A stretch of DNA of 64,000 nt from Chara braunii (GCA_003427395.1 BFEA01000112.1:1944963-2008962), one strand, 5' to 3'; shown: positions 22,575-33,725, numbered from the stretch's first letter. The notes: generated from the letters alone by a model not told the origin. A program made the numbers and translations.

Positions 22575-23030
22575 AACATCACAGCACCATGTCCCTGGCC
22601 AGATCACGCCATCTAAATATAATCAAGAGTAAAAGAAACGGAACCACAACAGAGGGCCCGCAATATACAGATGCCATTCCACATCGAGAAGAGATGGCAG
22701 GCAAAAGGAAAAAGAAAAAGAAAAAGAATAAGGGAAAGACAGAAGGAAAGTAAAATCTGCCATAAATATGTATATGCTTCCTTGTATATATGTGTATATG
22801 CATATGTCTTCGGCTTTTCTATCTTTGTATATGTGTATATGTATATCTAAAGCGGTCCTTGCTTTATCCTTCTGCCGGGCCCAAGAAAAAGGTCCGGGAA
22901 CGTGGAACTGGGCAGAGCAGGGCGCCATCCCAGCGGAGGATCCGTTTTGTTTTTCCTCGACGGGTTTATATGGTGCAGGGGGTACATTTCGAGTATGCCG
23001 ACACAGTGGGGTTGTTTCCTTTCTCTGGGC
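22575..23030. other. Non-coding stretch with TATATG-type simple sequence
   Basis: Alternating TATATG/TGTATATG repeats lie at about 22765-22850. No gene is supported. Confidence 0.4.
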
Positions 23031-23039
23031 ATGATTGCG

Positions 23040-23880
23040 ATTATGTTTCTTATCTCTCTCTCTCTCATCGCCACCCATGTTGATTCTCTATCCACTTGGG
23101 GACTCTCTCTCTCTGTCTCTCACACACGCATCGCGACCCATGTCGATTCTCTATCCGATGGTGCAGATCTGCTCCCCGCAACTGTTCATCCGGATTCTAG
23201 ATTACCCGCCATCCGTACTGCAGACTCGATTTCGACCGTAGGTTAGCATCTCTCTCTCTCTCTCTCTCTCTCTGTGTCTAGGATGGCGAATGAAGGATGG
23301 GGTCAACGATGATGGAGAGAAGAGGAGGAGGATGATAGATTGACAAAGAGAGAGCATGGAGGGAGTCGGAGGAGGAAGGATCGGGGAAAACTTGATCTCG
23401 ACTGTAGATTAGCATCTCTCTCTCTCTCACGGATGGTGAATGAAGGATGCGGTCAATGACGATGGTGGGAAGAGGAGGACAACGATAGATGGACGACGAT
23501 AGAGCATGGAGGGAGTGGGAGGAGGAAGGATCAGGAAAGGAGGAGGGGGGCCAATGGAGGGAAGACGACAAAGGAGGAGTGAGGATGGAGGAAGACGATG
23601 ATGGTGATGGATGGAGGGGGCGGCAAGATGACGGAGGGGGCAGGAGGGCAAATAAGGGAGGAGGTCGACGACGATGGAGGGAAGAGGGGACGGCAAGGAT
23701 CGATAGACGATGAGAGAGCATGGGGGGGGTAGGAGGAAGGCTCGAGAAAGGAGGAGGAAGGGGGATGGAGGGCAGACGACAAAGGAGGAGCGAGGTTGGA
23801 GGGAGAACGATGACGATGATGGATAGGTACGAGGAACCCGAAGGGAGGAGGACGGCCATGATGGAGGGAGGGAGGGCTTC
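23040..23880. repeat. Low-complexity CT/GA region with duplicated modules
   Basis: Two related copies of a 150-165-base module begin near 23225 and 23391 (CTCGACTGTAGATTAGCATC, then a CT run, then GGATGGTGAATGAAGGATG). A purine-rich degenerate continuation follows to 23880. An earlier pair with CCCATGTTGATTCTCTATCC lies at 23073 and 23140. No gene is supported. Confidence 0.6.
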
Positions 23881-24129
23881 TCTCGGTCATTTCATGATCT
23901 TGTTCTTGATCTTGAATCATCCAGAACGATCCATCTTTCCGCTCCGATACAGACATGACTTCAGAAATGAGGAATGAGTACAGCTTCACACAGACGACCC
24001 GGCCTTGGTTGTCACGCCTTTCAATGACTGAAATACACACGTGAGCTGCAATCCTGATCGCGCTATATCGAATCCATGCATTTAATGTCACTACGAATCA
24101 CACCCTTGATTTTGTTTTCGGCCTCTATG

Positions 24130-24429
24130 CAGTGAAATGCGAGGATCCTGACCTGGATCCCGACCTATGCTCACCTTGCGATAGTGACACACAGGGCCTC
24201 GCCACACCACTCTCGAAATGTGAAAAAGACAAAAATGTGGCGGGTGCATCTGGTCATCTTCTACCCGGAAGTTCATTTCATTTTGCACATTTCGAGAGCG
24301 GTGTGGCGAGACGCCCCCCCACCCCCCCCCACCCCACCCCCACCCCACACACACAAATACACACACACTGTTGCAGCGAAATGTGAGGATCCTGAACTGG
24401 ATCCCGACTTATGCTCACCTTGTGATAGT

Positions 24430-24440
<11 letters not shown>
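24130..24440. repeat. Direct repeats flanking a small inverted-repeat element
   Basis: A 65-base sequence (AAATGCGAGGATCCTGACC...CACCTTGCGATAGTGACAC, from 24135) recurs from 24379. Between the copies, GCCTCGCCACACCACTCTCG (24196) is inverted at 24286-24313, giving 27-base arms around about 60 bases. The whole may be a MITE whose neighbourhood was duplicated. Confidence 0.55.
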
Positions 24441-24481
<41 letters not shown>

Positions 24482-24482
24482 N

Positions 24483-24562
<80 letters not shown>
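24431..24562. repeat. Compound (AC)n-(AG)n microsatellite with an N
   Basis: An AC run (24431-24481) switches to AG (24483-24562) exactly at an N (24482). Two copies of a 40-base sequence beginning AGCCCTGTGAATCATCATGG follow (24561 and 24613). Confidence 0.95.
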
Positions 24563-24569
<7 letters not shown>

Positions 24570-24699
24570 AATCATCATGGAGTGACGTGAAGTCCCTCGA
24601 GAGAGAGAGAGAGAGCCCTGTGAATCATCATGGAGTGACGTGAAGTCCCTCTGAATCATCATGCTGTGAAGTGAGGCCGGTAGTCTCTCCGCAGTTTTT

Positions 24700-25120
24700 G
24701 CACAAGTGCTATTCCTCGCTGTTCTGTTCATCATTTTGGGCAATACAAACATGTTTCATAGGTTGCTGTGAGATTGCGTTCGTTTCTCCCTGTGGCTGCT
24801 GACAAATCACATTCCTGCCTCTCTATGAATCCCCTCTCTTCTGCAATCTGCCGCTCCCCCCCTCCTCCCTCTCCTTGCCGCGGTAGGTCCACTTGTGTTT
24901 AATAAAGGAACTACTTCATTGTGTTCATCTGATTGCATCTGGACTCGAATTTGGGTCTGTATTTCAACAGTGCATCGGTACACTATCTGGGCTACGCATT
25001 GTTATTAAAAAAACAAACAAACAGAGATATGTCCTTTCCTTATCGTGAATAGCATTCCATGCATCTAGACACAACAGCTTTAGCTTGGCCAATTTGCCGC
25101 CAAGGGGTTTATGACGAGTG
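24700..25120. other. Non-coding stretch
   Basis: No gene recognised. A short match to the repeat at 40800-41100 (GGACTCGAATTTGGGTCTG near 24940) is visible. Confidence 0.4.
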
Positions 25121-25150
25121 TATGCCTTCTCGTGCTGTAAAACTACTCCA

Positions 25151-25240
25151 TCCGAATCCTTTAAAATTAGAACGATGCACAGAAGATTAGCATGGCCCCT
25201 GCACAAGGACCACGCGCGTAAATCGAGAAACGGCCAGACC
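25151..25240 (+). pseudogene. U6 spliceosomal snRNA fragment
   Basis: TTAAAATTAGAACGATG, AGAAGATTAGCATGGCCCCT, GCACAAGGAC and AAATCGAGAAACGGCC match plant U6 snRNA from its central domain to its 3' end. The AGC triad region is kept. The invariant ACAGAGA box reads GCACAGA, the 5' stem-loop is missing, and no terminal T run or plant USE/TATA promoter is visible. It is therefore a pseudogene or a U6-derived repeat. The last part (GAGAAACGGCCAGACCTGG, 25225) is repeated at 25268, so the tail has been duplicated. Confidence 0.8.
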
Positions 25241-25339
25241 TGGATGCATCTGACCGCATTTACGCTTGAGAAACGGCCAGACCTGGATGAACCTGACCGC
25301 ACTCGCGCCCAGAGCGTAGTAGAAAAAGTCTGAGTGTGA

Positions 25340-26060
25340 GTATGCCCTCAGTTGGTATACATCCCTAAGTTTGAATCCTATTGGCAAACACCCGTCCAGC
25401 TCATGATGATACCTCAAGAACGTTGCAGTCCAGCGGACCCCGACTTGCCGAACCAAAATGTGCTCTCTGCCGAGCCTGCCATCTACAGTGTGCGTTGTTG
25501 TTTCCTTTGAGGGAGGTACCGGTACCAGTACCAGCCTACCTTGAGACCGCAGTACCGTAAGGGAAAACAAAAAAAAGACGAAAAATCTACATCCAGGTCA
25601 ATGATGGCGTGGAAGGCCCTCACTGAGGACATACTCAGACTCGTACTTTTTCAGCATGTATCTGACCACTAGGCCAAATCTTGTTTTCTTTTTCTTCTTC
25701 TTTTTCTTCATTTTTTCTTAATCTCCTGCCAGCAAGGCAGGGCGGGGAGTACGTTCTTGGGAAACACCCTCACTGAGGGCATACTCACACTAGTACTTTC
25801 CTGTATGTGTCTGACCGCTATCAGTGGCAAATCTTTCTTTCTTTCTTTTTGTTTTTGTTCTATTGTTTCTTTCCTCCAGATGTTACTTTCTCGGGAATGC
25901 CCTCACTCAGGGCACACTCAGGGCATACTCATACTAGGACGTTTTTACGTATTTTTGGACGGAATTGCGGCCAGATACATCCAGATATGGCCGTGAATGT
26001 GGTCAGGTACATCTGAGATACTGCTAGTGTGAGTACGTCTTTAGACTAGTACTTTCCAGA
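25340..26060. repeat. Cluster of repeats with CATACTCACACTA-type ends
   Basis: Segments with GAGGGCATACTCACACTAGT (25774) or similar (25335 inverted, 25622, 25910) alternate with TCTGACC(A/G)CTAT and (T)GGCAAATCTT motifs. The right side contains the inverted form (CTAGTGTGAGTACG, 26025). These look like several overlapping or degraded copies of one inverted-repeat element. A compact copy is at 45924-46075. Confidence 0.5.
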
Positions 26061-26344
26061 GAGGATCTGACCACTATTACGTCCAAATCTGTCCTCGTTT
26101 TCATTTTTTTTTTTTTTTTTGGTAAGATTTGTGCCCTGCCAACGAGGCAGGGCATCTTCGGGTGTGCTGCCCAGCCGTGTTTCTCGTTATTGTTTTTTTT
26201 TTTGTTTTTTGTTTTTCACGATTTTCGGATTTTGTTTTCAACGTTTTTTTGGGGGCCCACCTGTCCTTTTCCTCTGAACCTCCGCCATGCTGGATCACTG
26301 TAGCTTTGCCACGGTACTTGTCGTAAAAAAAAATCTCTAGTACA

Positions 26345-26512
26345 GGGCCGAGGTCCCACTAGCAAAAAGGATAGGATCGAGCTCCCGAATCGGGATGTGT
26401 TTTAAGCAGAGATGCAGAAAAGCAGTTCAATCTCGATTTCCTGCACATCTCCATAAACTCGTCCAGATTCAGGCATTCGATCCGATCCTCTTTGCTAGTG
26501 GGACCACGCCCC
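26345..26512. mobile_element. MITE, AGGTCCCAC family, copy 2
   Basis: The left arm GGGCCGAGGTCCCACTAGCA continues through AAAGGATAGGATCGA, and is inverted at the right end (TCGATCCGATCCTC then TTTGCTAGTGGGACCACGCCC). Arms are about 40 bases and the element is 168 bases. No coding capacity. Confidence 0.7.
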
Positions 26513-27500
26513 AGGGGTAGTTGGATCGGTGGTTCAAGAAAGGAAGAGAAAAACAATCCAACACCTCCCAGCCCTTGCAACCCAACTCCCCCCAACCCCA
26601 CTAAAAAAAAAAAAAAAAAAAGAAAAAGCAAAAGAAGAGAAAAATTGAAACAGATCGGACAGGGAGGCTGCAATGATGAGGCCCACCTGCCTGCCTGTCC
26701 TCTTTGTTACACACGTTGCTGGTACCTGTACCATGTCCCACCTAGTTCAATCAGCTGTCACTGTAGATGTTAGGCTGGGCAAAATGCACTTTCTGGTTCG
26801 GCAATTTAGCCTTCGATGGACTGATGGTTTAAGTCTAACGAAGTCAATTACCTGTGGAATGTGGACCGGATGGCCTTTCAGCCCTTTTTCATTGTCACTA
26901 TAATATTACGGGGAACCGTAGCAGCCACATCGGATGAGGGAACATGAGGGAACGTGAGGGAGCTGCACCCACTAGCAGGTGCGATACCGACCAGGGGTCA
27001 CGCGTTCGGAGGAAGTCGCAGCCCACGCAAGTCACGTTGGCTGAAAGTCACACGCACAAGTCAATCGACCGGTGCATTGACCCCGTCCTCGTGTACTTTG
27101 CCCCGCATGTAAGCGAGGCCGTGTCCTTCAACATTTTGGACACCAAGTTCGCAGATTTGCAAGCATCTGCACCGCTGATCTACGACGACTACGAGCAACG
27201 AAGACCAGCTAAGTAAGCTTCGCAACCGTCCCACCCGGACAGTGGTCCCTCCCTCAGACAGACAGCTTTGCCCTCGAACGGAGGGCCACTTTCGGGCCTC
27301 ATAAGATCGACCTGCCCTAACACTCAGGCACAAGACCAGGGTTTCGGGAACAGGCTATCTTTGGCCTGTTCCAACGAACAGCCTCAGCAGGAGATGCAGC
27401 GGCAGCCCCTGGCTCCCTTTGGCATTGGCAAGAGCAGCCTCCTGGACTGCCCCGCCCTGCAGCTGCAGGCAGTCAGGAGGCAGGCCGAGTAGTACATAGG
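26513..27500. other. Unassigned, one open frame of unknown nature (26944-27216, +)
   Basis: A 90-codon plus-strand frame contains IDPVLVYFAPHVSEAVSFNILDTKFADL, which looks protein-like, but no family or splice context is recognised. The rest shows no gene. Confidence 0.25.
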
Positions 27501-27523
27501 GAGTTCCCATGCACTTCACGGGC

Positions 27524-27747
27524 AGGTAGTTGGACAGAAGGCAGGAGTAGTCTTCAGGATTCGGCAGCAGCACTCTGGAGGAGCGCTGCAGGAGCAGCTT
27601 AGCACTAGCAGTAGTCTTCAACGCTGGGCGCTAGTAGGTAGTTGGACAGAAGGCAGGAGTAGTCTTCAGGACTCGGCAGCAGCACTCTGGAGGAGCGCTG
27701 CAGGAGCAGCTTAGCGCTAGCAGTAGTCTTCAGCGCTGGGCGCTAGT
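27524..27747 (+). repeat. 112-base tandem duplication
   Basis: Two near-identical units (27524-27635 and 27636-27747) start AGGTAGTTGGACAGAAGGCA and end GGGCGCTAGT. A third start (AGGTGGTAG) is cut by the assembly gap, so the array may be longer than shown. Confidence 0.9.
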
Positions 27748-27768
27748 AGGTGGTAGTAGTAGTGTTGG

Positions 27769-27888
27769 NNNNNNNNNNNNNNNNNNNNNNNNNNNNNNNN
27801 NNNNNNNNNNNNNNNNNNNNNNNNNNNNNNNNNNNNNNNNNNNNNNNNNNNNNNNNNNNNNNNNNNNNNNNNNNNNNNNNNNNNNNNN
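27769..27888. other. Assembly gap (120 N)
   Basis: A run of N. It interrupts a tandem repeat on the left; the right side begins an LTR-like segment. Confidence 1.
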
Positions 27889-28139
27889 CGACATTGGATC
27901 CAGACTCGACATTGGGATTCAGACATTTTGACGAGGGACTATTTGGGCCTGTGCCGAAGACTCGGTGTTGACGACATTCCCATCTTCCCCTCTTCTTCGT
28001 CTAACCCCCCTCTTCTTCGTCTGTGTATGGTTGGGGACTGGCGCATTCTTCCTGTGTGAGCGCCAGGCCCCTTCACACCATGGAGTGATGATGATGATGT
28101 ATGTTCGGGGCTGCATTGCAATATTGATTGTTCGGATCA
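27889..28139 (+). mobile_element. LTR-like end followed by a degenerate primer-binding site
   Basis: The segment shares CTTCGTCTGTGTATGG with the LTR at about 640-655. It ends CA at 28139, followed by TGGTATCTAAGTC (28141), a degraded initiator-Met primer-binding site. No matching internal region follows on the plus strand. Confidence 0.4.
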
Positions 28140-28842
28140 TTGGTATCTAAGTCTTCCGCTACGCTATCTTGTACTTCGTATTGAGAGGTCGGTTCTTGTT
28201 CTGGTCTGCACCGTTACAGTATGCAACATATCACTGTATCCAGACTGAAAGTTGCAACCAAATACATATATAATGACTGGGCGACGGGTGTTGTAGTCGG
28301 GTGAAGACAGTAGCTACTTTTGAAAAATGTGTATCCGAAGCTAGCTGATAGGGGGTGATAGAATGTCTGAGTAATTGCGCACTTTTGAGGTGTCGGGGGC
28401 AAGTGTGGTTTAAGAGTGGTGTTCAGGGCTTACAAGTCCTCCTCATAGGTTGATGCTGCTAGCTTCTTTGAAGGCATCTTCTTTAATATGTACTGGAGAA
28501 GCCTCACCTTTTCTCATCTCCTTTTGTGGAAAGCATTGCAACTTGGCGATCTTCAAAACTGGACAGTGTATAAGAGCTTTCTCCCATTGCTTGAAGGTAT
28601 GCTCACAATCTCTATTTTGTTCCGGAGGGGTATCCTGTCTGGTCAGGTTAGTCACTGGTCTTTCTATGTTGTTGTAGTCCTATCTTGCCACTCCTAAGGT
28701 TGATCCAACTTCCATTACATTTTGTGGTCTTGGTGAATCCCTGATGGCTGCAGCCTTCACATACAGGATCCCAGTGTTACAACTTACATTTCTCGGCATT
28801 GATATTGTGGTGGTGCTGTCTAAGCAGTTCTAAGTTCTAATG

Positions 28843-29306
28843 ATATCGTTAAGTGTTTCGCATGCTCTTGTTGACGCTTACTTGAGAATGTAATGCAGAT
28901 GGACACTTACAAACTTGTCTAAGGACTCGAGAAATACTATTCCAGCATGCTAGAATGCACTGGGAGCAGTGCAGAGCCCCAAACACATCAGCACAAACTC
29001 ATGCAGTCGCTAGCTGGGCTAAGATGCATTCCTTTGTCGGTCCTCTGGTCTTACCTCTGGTTGCTGCTGAGTTATATCGTGAAGCGTTTCACATGCTCTT
29101 GTTGACTCTTACTTGAGAATGTAATGCAGATGGACACTTACAAACTTGTCTAAGGACTCAAGAAATACTATTCACAGCATGCTAGAATGCACTGGGAGCA
29201 GTACAGAGCCCCAAACACATCAGCACGAACTCATGCAGTCGCTAGCTGGGCTAAGATGCATTCCTTTGTCGATCCTCTGGTCTTACCTCTGGTTGCAGCT
29301 GAGTTA
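28843..29306 (-). repeat. 231-base tandem duplication within the gypsy reverse transcriptase
   Basis: 28843-29073 and 29074-29306 are near-identical, both covering the palm region from the RPEDR motif to the degenerate HLHY box. Few differences separate the copies, so the duplication is younger than most of the element's decay. Confidence 0.9.
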
Positions 29307-29341
29307 CGAGGTTGTCTATGCGAGGTAGGGGCTCGTGGTTC

Positions 29342-29668
29342 TTAAACCACCAGTACCTTTCCCAGCTTTTTTTTCGGAGGGGCCCCGGGCGGCCATCGAT
29401 AAATCGAATCAGCAGCCACTCTTGATTTTCGGGCCGGCACGCACTGCCCGCGCCTGACATATGGGAAAGGTGCTGGTGGTGTAAACCGCCAGTACACGAG
29501 CCCAGGCAACTTAAAAGAAATGAATGGCTCACTCCTAAAATTTTGGAGGCTCGGGGCCACCACACCACAAAGGCTGGCCGCGCGAGCCAAATAAGTAAAA
29601 AAGTGCACCACTGGCGGTTCGGCAAAGCTTGGCACACAGTGCGAGTCTTGGGTGCGCTGGTGGCTTAA
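29342..29668. mobile_element. TTAA-flanked MITE inserted in the gypsy pol
   Basis: TTAA occurs at both edges (29342-29345 and 29665-29668). Ends are inverted: TTAAACCACCAGTACC at the left, and the complement of the right end reads TTAAGCCACCAGCGCACC. Removing the insert plus one TTAA joins the reverse-transcriptase motifs ITVK and PLPRIDNL in the expected order. TTAA duplication is the signature of piggyBac-type transposition. An internal ACCGCCAGTACACG suggests a second nested end. Confidence 0.75.
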
Positions 29669-30061
29669 CCGTGATGGCATTGAGGCACCTATAGTCAATG
29701 CGCATCCGCAGTTCTCCTTACTTCGTTAGGCACAAACAGAGCCGGTGGGTGCTCCATAAAGTCAGGCACCGTGTTTGATCCAACCCTTTCCTATAGGCTC
29801 CTGCAGTTGTTTGCAAAGCTTGTCGAGCTTCACAGGACACAACATGTTGACCCTGCCCTTTGGGTCATTGCTCCTGGAGACTGTCTTTGTGGCATGTGGA
29901 ACCTCCCTCCCTCCATACAACCTCACTTCTGAAGTTTGCAAACACGGTGGCGACTCCCTTGATTTCCTTCGGAACGTGTATAAGGTCCTGCTTTTGGGAT
30001 AGGAATACCTTCCTTTTTGTTCTGCCTGCAACAGTTGTTCAAAGTACTCGTTTACAAACAT

Positions 30062-31450
30062 GCGTGGATTTTTTTCAGTTTATGAGGCTGGAACCTCTTA
30101 CAGACAAGTCACCTATTTGTCACGAGTCCTTTGCCTGATTGTCTTTCGCCTCCAAACTATTAAGTGGTTCAGCATCTTCTAAGTTGTTCATAGTACTTCA
30201 TACCCAATATCATATTAATCTGAAAGCCGTCACTTACCTTCTCTTGCTCAGATGAGAGGGTACACAGACGGCATTTTCTTTACAGTGCCCACCATGATAT
30301 TTGAGTTGCTTGGCAGTCTAGACACGCTTGGCCTCTTCAATTGCTATTTCTGCTTTGTCAGGTGCAGTTCTTTTCTACACCCTTGTTGCTATTGTAGCTA
30401 CGCGTAGACCTTGCTTCTATCTCCACTAGGTCGACTCCCTTTTTCCTTCTCTTTGTTCTGTCTTGGAGCCTACGAGTCCTTCAATTCCTCCTTATGCCCT
30501 TCAAGGTATTCAATCACATCTTGAGCATGGAGGATGTTACTGCTTGTTTTGTGCGCCTGATTGAAACGAGATACAGCATGGCATTCACATGTTCCCATAC
30601 ACATGCGCAATGACAAGAGATCTTGGAGGGAGCAATTCACGCCACACCGGATGAGAAAATACACAGCGGAAGACCTGAAAACCAAAAACAGAATTGGAAT
30701 TAATCATTTACAGTTAAGACCCCTCTCGCACCCCAATTCCACCCAATCAACAGACTGTTTTTCCAAGAATCCCAACCACATTGTCAACACGCAGAGACCA
30801 ATGATTTACAAGGTTCATCGAGCAACTGGGAGTCTTCTTCTTCCTCCCTCGCCACCAAGCTCCAGCTATGGTGCAGATTGCGCCCCAACCTATCAAGCCT
30901 GCCAACACCACTCAACCCTTCTGTGTCCAACAGAATCGTCTGCGACCCACAAGAAGTCCCCTACGGATGACGTGTCCACTCAGCCGGGAGCGCAGCTCCC
31001 AGGATGGACTCCAACTCGACGAAGAAGAGATGAAGCGCTTTGCAGCGCCTGGCCTGGAAGCCTAGTGCTGAGTCCCAAGCAGTGGGCTGGCCTTGGCTAT
31101 GGCCACCAGCACCAACTCCGGTGAAGATGACTGTGTAGACAGAGATAGCACAGTGGCCTTGAGCACGACCTCCAGCAGCCCTTCTTGAAAAGAAACTGAA
31201 GAAAAGAACCAAAGCCCCCGTTCCCCTTCTGCCTCAACACTTTTGTAGGATCTAGGACTGCTAGGACAGACTCAACAGCCGGACTGAATCTAGACTGCAA
31301 ACTGGCAAAAGAAGAATAAAAGCCAAGGGCCTACGATCTACCGCAGCAAAACAAGTCCCTCTAAGCGACAGGTCCGGGGATCAAGGCTTGGGGACCTCCA
31401 AAACTCAGTTGCAGCTAGAGCAGTCCTCGTTAGTCATAGGTGCAGGGATC
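30062..31450. other. Probable degraded retroelement internal region
   Basis: It lies upstream (minus sense) of the gypsy pol and could be its protease/gag part, but no motif is convincing. No cellular gene seen. Confidence 0.3.
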
Positions 31451-31457
31451 AAACCCC

Positions 31458-31580
31458 GGAGGCCGCAAATCTACCAAAAGGTTAGAAAAAACCTATCCGG
31501 AGGCCGCAAATCTAGCAAAAGCTAGAAAAAAACTATCCAGAGGCCGCAAATCTACCAAAAGGTTAGAAAAAACCTATCTA
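31458..31580 (+). repeat. 40-41-base tandem repeat, three copies
   Basis: GGAGGCCGCAAATCTACC followed by AAAAGGTTAGAAAAAACCTA is repeated from 31458, 31499 and 31539. Each unit contains GGTT/AACC inverted bases that could form a small hairpin. Confidence 0.85.
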
Positions 31581-32719
31581 CTTAGTTGACAGCCCACTCA
31601 AACCTGCGATTCATTGCACTAGAGTGTGATGTGGGACAGATATGGGGTCAGCAACCTTGGCCTCCGTGGCTTGTGAGGGGAGGTATAATCTTTATGGTCA
31701 GCCGGTTCTACTTTCACCTCACTAGAGTACAAGGAGCTGCACCTTCTGCTCGCCCTTCCGACGACCTCCATGAGGATGGGGACTTGACACGTCGCCCACC
31801 TCGCCCCATCTCATACACCCGCGTCTCAGTGCCGTTTCAGAGCTCCTAACTTATCCCCTTGGCCTCTCATGGGTTTTTAATCGATGTTCACGAAGACGGT
31901 TTGTGATGCATGCCTGAAGTGAACCGTTGGCAATGCTAGTCCAAAGATCACGAATGTGAGGAAGATATGCAATGTGACACAATGGAAGACTCAAATCAGA
32001 TAGGACTGACCGATGACGGAGCAGAAATGACAAGGCAACTTATATCCAAGCTCACACGCAGCAGAAGGGATCCAAACATAGAAGAGACCTCATGCTGCAT
32101 CATACATAGACCAGGTATGAGAAGGGAGATGGAGGAACTGAAGAAGAAGAAGACGAAGAAGAAAAAGAAGAAGAAAAAGAAGACCCTCGCTGTCCTCCCA
32201 CCTCCTGTACGAATGCATCTCAGATGTCCAGTCAGGGAGACTAGCTCGTGAAGTACCAATGTCACGTCTCCAGTCTCTGTCTCTCAAGAGGAAGAAGGAG
32301 AAGAGATGGAGCATAAGACAAAGAAATGTAGGATAAGACGAAGAAATGTGGATATCTCCTCTCTCTTTCTCTCTTACACTCCCTCTCTCGCTGTCTCTCA
32401 CACACTCTCTCTCACTCTCTCTCTTGAAGAGGAACCCTGTCTATGGCTGGTGGCAGACCTCCAGGATATGGTGCCACATGAGGGGACTCCACCACCATCA
32501 CCTCCAGAACTTGGCAATCCATAGCAAAGTGTGCAGCTCAGTGGTTTGCAAAACAGATTATCTTATTTTAGCTGTTCACTATTACACTGATCTCAGGGCA
32601 CACCTTTAAGCTCCGCTGTCTCTGCCGTGTTGCTGTTGTGACTGGTTCCTCGACTTGCTTGGGCCGATCCCTCCTCACCTTATGGTCACACACTTGAACA
32701 GGAAGAGGGAAGGAGGGGG

Positions 32720-32720
<1 letters not shown>
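31581..32720. other. Non-coding stretch with AAG and CT simple sequence
   Basis: Runs of AAG (32138-32182) and CT (32355-32425) are present. The frames here have no recognisable domain. Confidence 0.4.

Positions 32721-32721
<1 letters not shown>

Positions 32722-32810
<89 letters not shown>
32722..32810. repeat. (AG)n microsatellite
   Basis: A pure AG run of about 87 bases. Confidence 0.95.
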
Positions 32811-32812
<2 letters not shown>

Positions 32813-33187
32813 GGGGGAGAGAGTGGTGCCTGCATCCTCCGTCACCGAGTCATTAAAGACATGTCAAGTTTGCCAGAAAGGGACTCTAAAGTCAAAATGC
32901 CCACATTGTACTTGAAAAAGAGAAAGCAATGCCATTCAAGGAGAATCAGGGGGGAGGTGGGACGGGGAGAAACTCGAAAAAGAAGTGGCTGTGATCGAGG
33001 CTCAGACAGAAAAACTCAAGGAACTTAATACAGCCTACCAACCTGAGGTCGCTTTTCTACAGCAAATTGCGGAGGGCAAAGCACCCCACGTGGTAGACAC
33101 AGCGAAGGCAGCCGAGTATACCTAGTTGCGTATGCGGCCGCTGCAAAGGCAGGCAAGCGTACCTTGTTGCGTATGCGCCCGCACTAG

Positions 33188-33598
33188 CGGTTAATGGAAG
33201 GCCAAAATTTTGGGGGTTTTCGCTGCGTCGCTACAAACAATGTTGTCGAAACTTTGTCGAACAAACCATGCAGGGTCATAATACAAACAACAAAAAAGTT
33301 GAAAAAAACAAACAGGCAAAAAAAAAAACACAAAAAAAACAAACTCAAGAGCACTATAAAACCCTATCCGGAGTAGCTTTCGGAGTTCGCCAAATCTTTC
33401 TTCGAGTCCGGTGTTTTTGCTAAGTTTTTCGTTGCTGGTCCAAATGCGACGAAATTGAATACAGATATACCCTAAAGCACGTACATATCAGGCAAAAAGA
33501 AAAAAGAAGAAAAAAGTAAAAATTCAGGAAAATATGGCAGTTTCGGGGAAATTTTTGCCAAAATTCGCCGAAATTCGGGCCTTCCATTAACCGCTTCT
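33188..33598. mobile_element. Long-TIR MITE (GCGGTTAATGG family), copy X
   Basis: AGCGGTTAATGGAAGGCC at the left is inverted at the right (GGCCTTCCATTAACCGCTTC, to about 33598). The right arm carries about 230 bases that are inverted again in copy Y (33826-34055). No protein is encoded. Confidence 0.75.
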
Positions 33599-33725
33599 TG
33601 TAATCTGGCAAACACTTCTTCAGAATGGGCAGACCCAGCTTCAGATGACGTCGTTCATTACTTCAGTCAGAAAGTGGTATGGGGTTTGTCTTTGGAGAAG
33701 AAAAAAGTCATGTGCCCGACACCCC

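Larger units (their letters stand above)
28443..30061 (-). pseudogene. Ty3/gypsy pol remnant (reverse transcriptase)
   Basis: Read on the minus strand from 30061 downwards, typical gypsy reverse-transcriptase pieces appear in order. KQLQEPIGKGWIKHGA (about 29770) corresponds to the segment before the first fingers strand, and MRIDYRCLNAITVK (about 29705-29665) to MCIDYRALNKITVK. PLPRIDNLVTQL follows near 29330-29300, then VRPEDRQRN, a EFVLMCLGLCTAPSAF-like strand, and SLDKFVSVHLHYIL. In the last piece the catalytic YLDD has become HLHY. FKQWEKALIHCPVL (about 28580) marks the RT-RNase H hinge. The copy carries stops, a 231-base internal tandem duplication (28843-29306) and a MITE (29342-29668). 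A minus-strand primer-binding site at 34529-34540 could belong to the same element. Confidence 0.75.

Noticed and set aside
23278-24091. Pro/Ser/His-rich minus-strand frames of 186-193 codons
   Set aside because: Purine-rich low-complexity DNA with duplicated modules; composition explains the length.
30561-31124. 187-codon plus-strand frame
   Set aside because: No recognisable domain or codon pattern; it lies in a degraded retroelement region.
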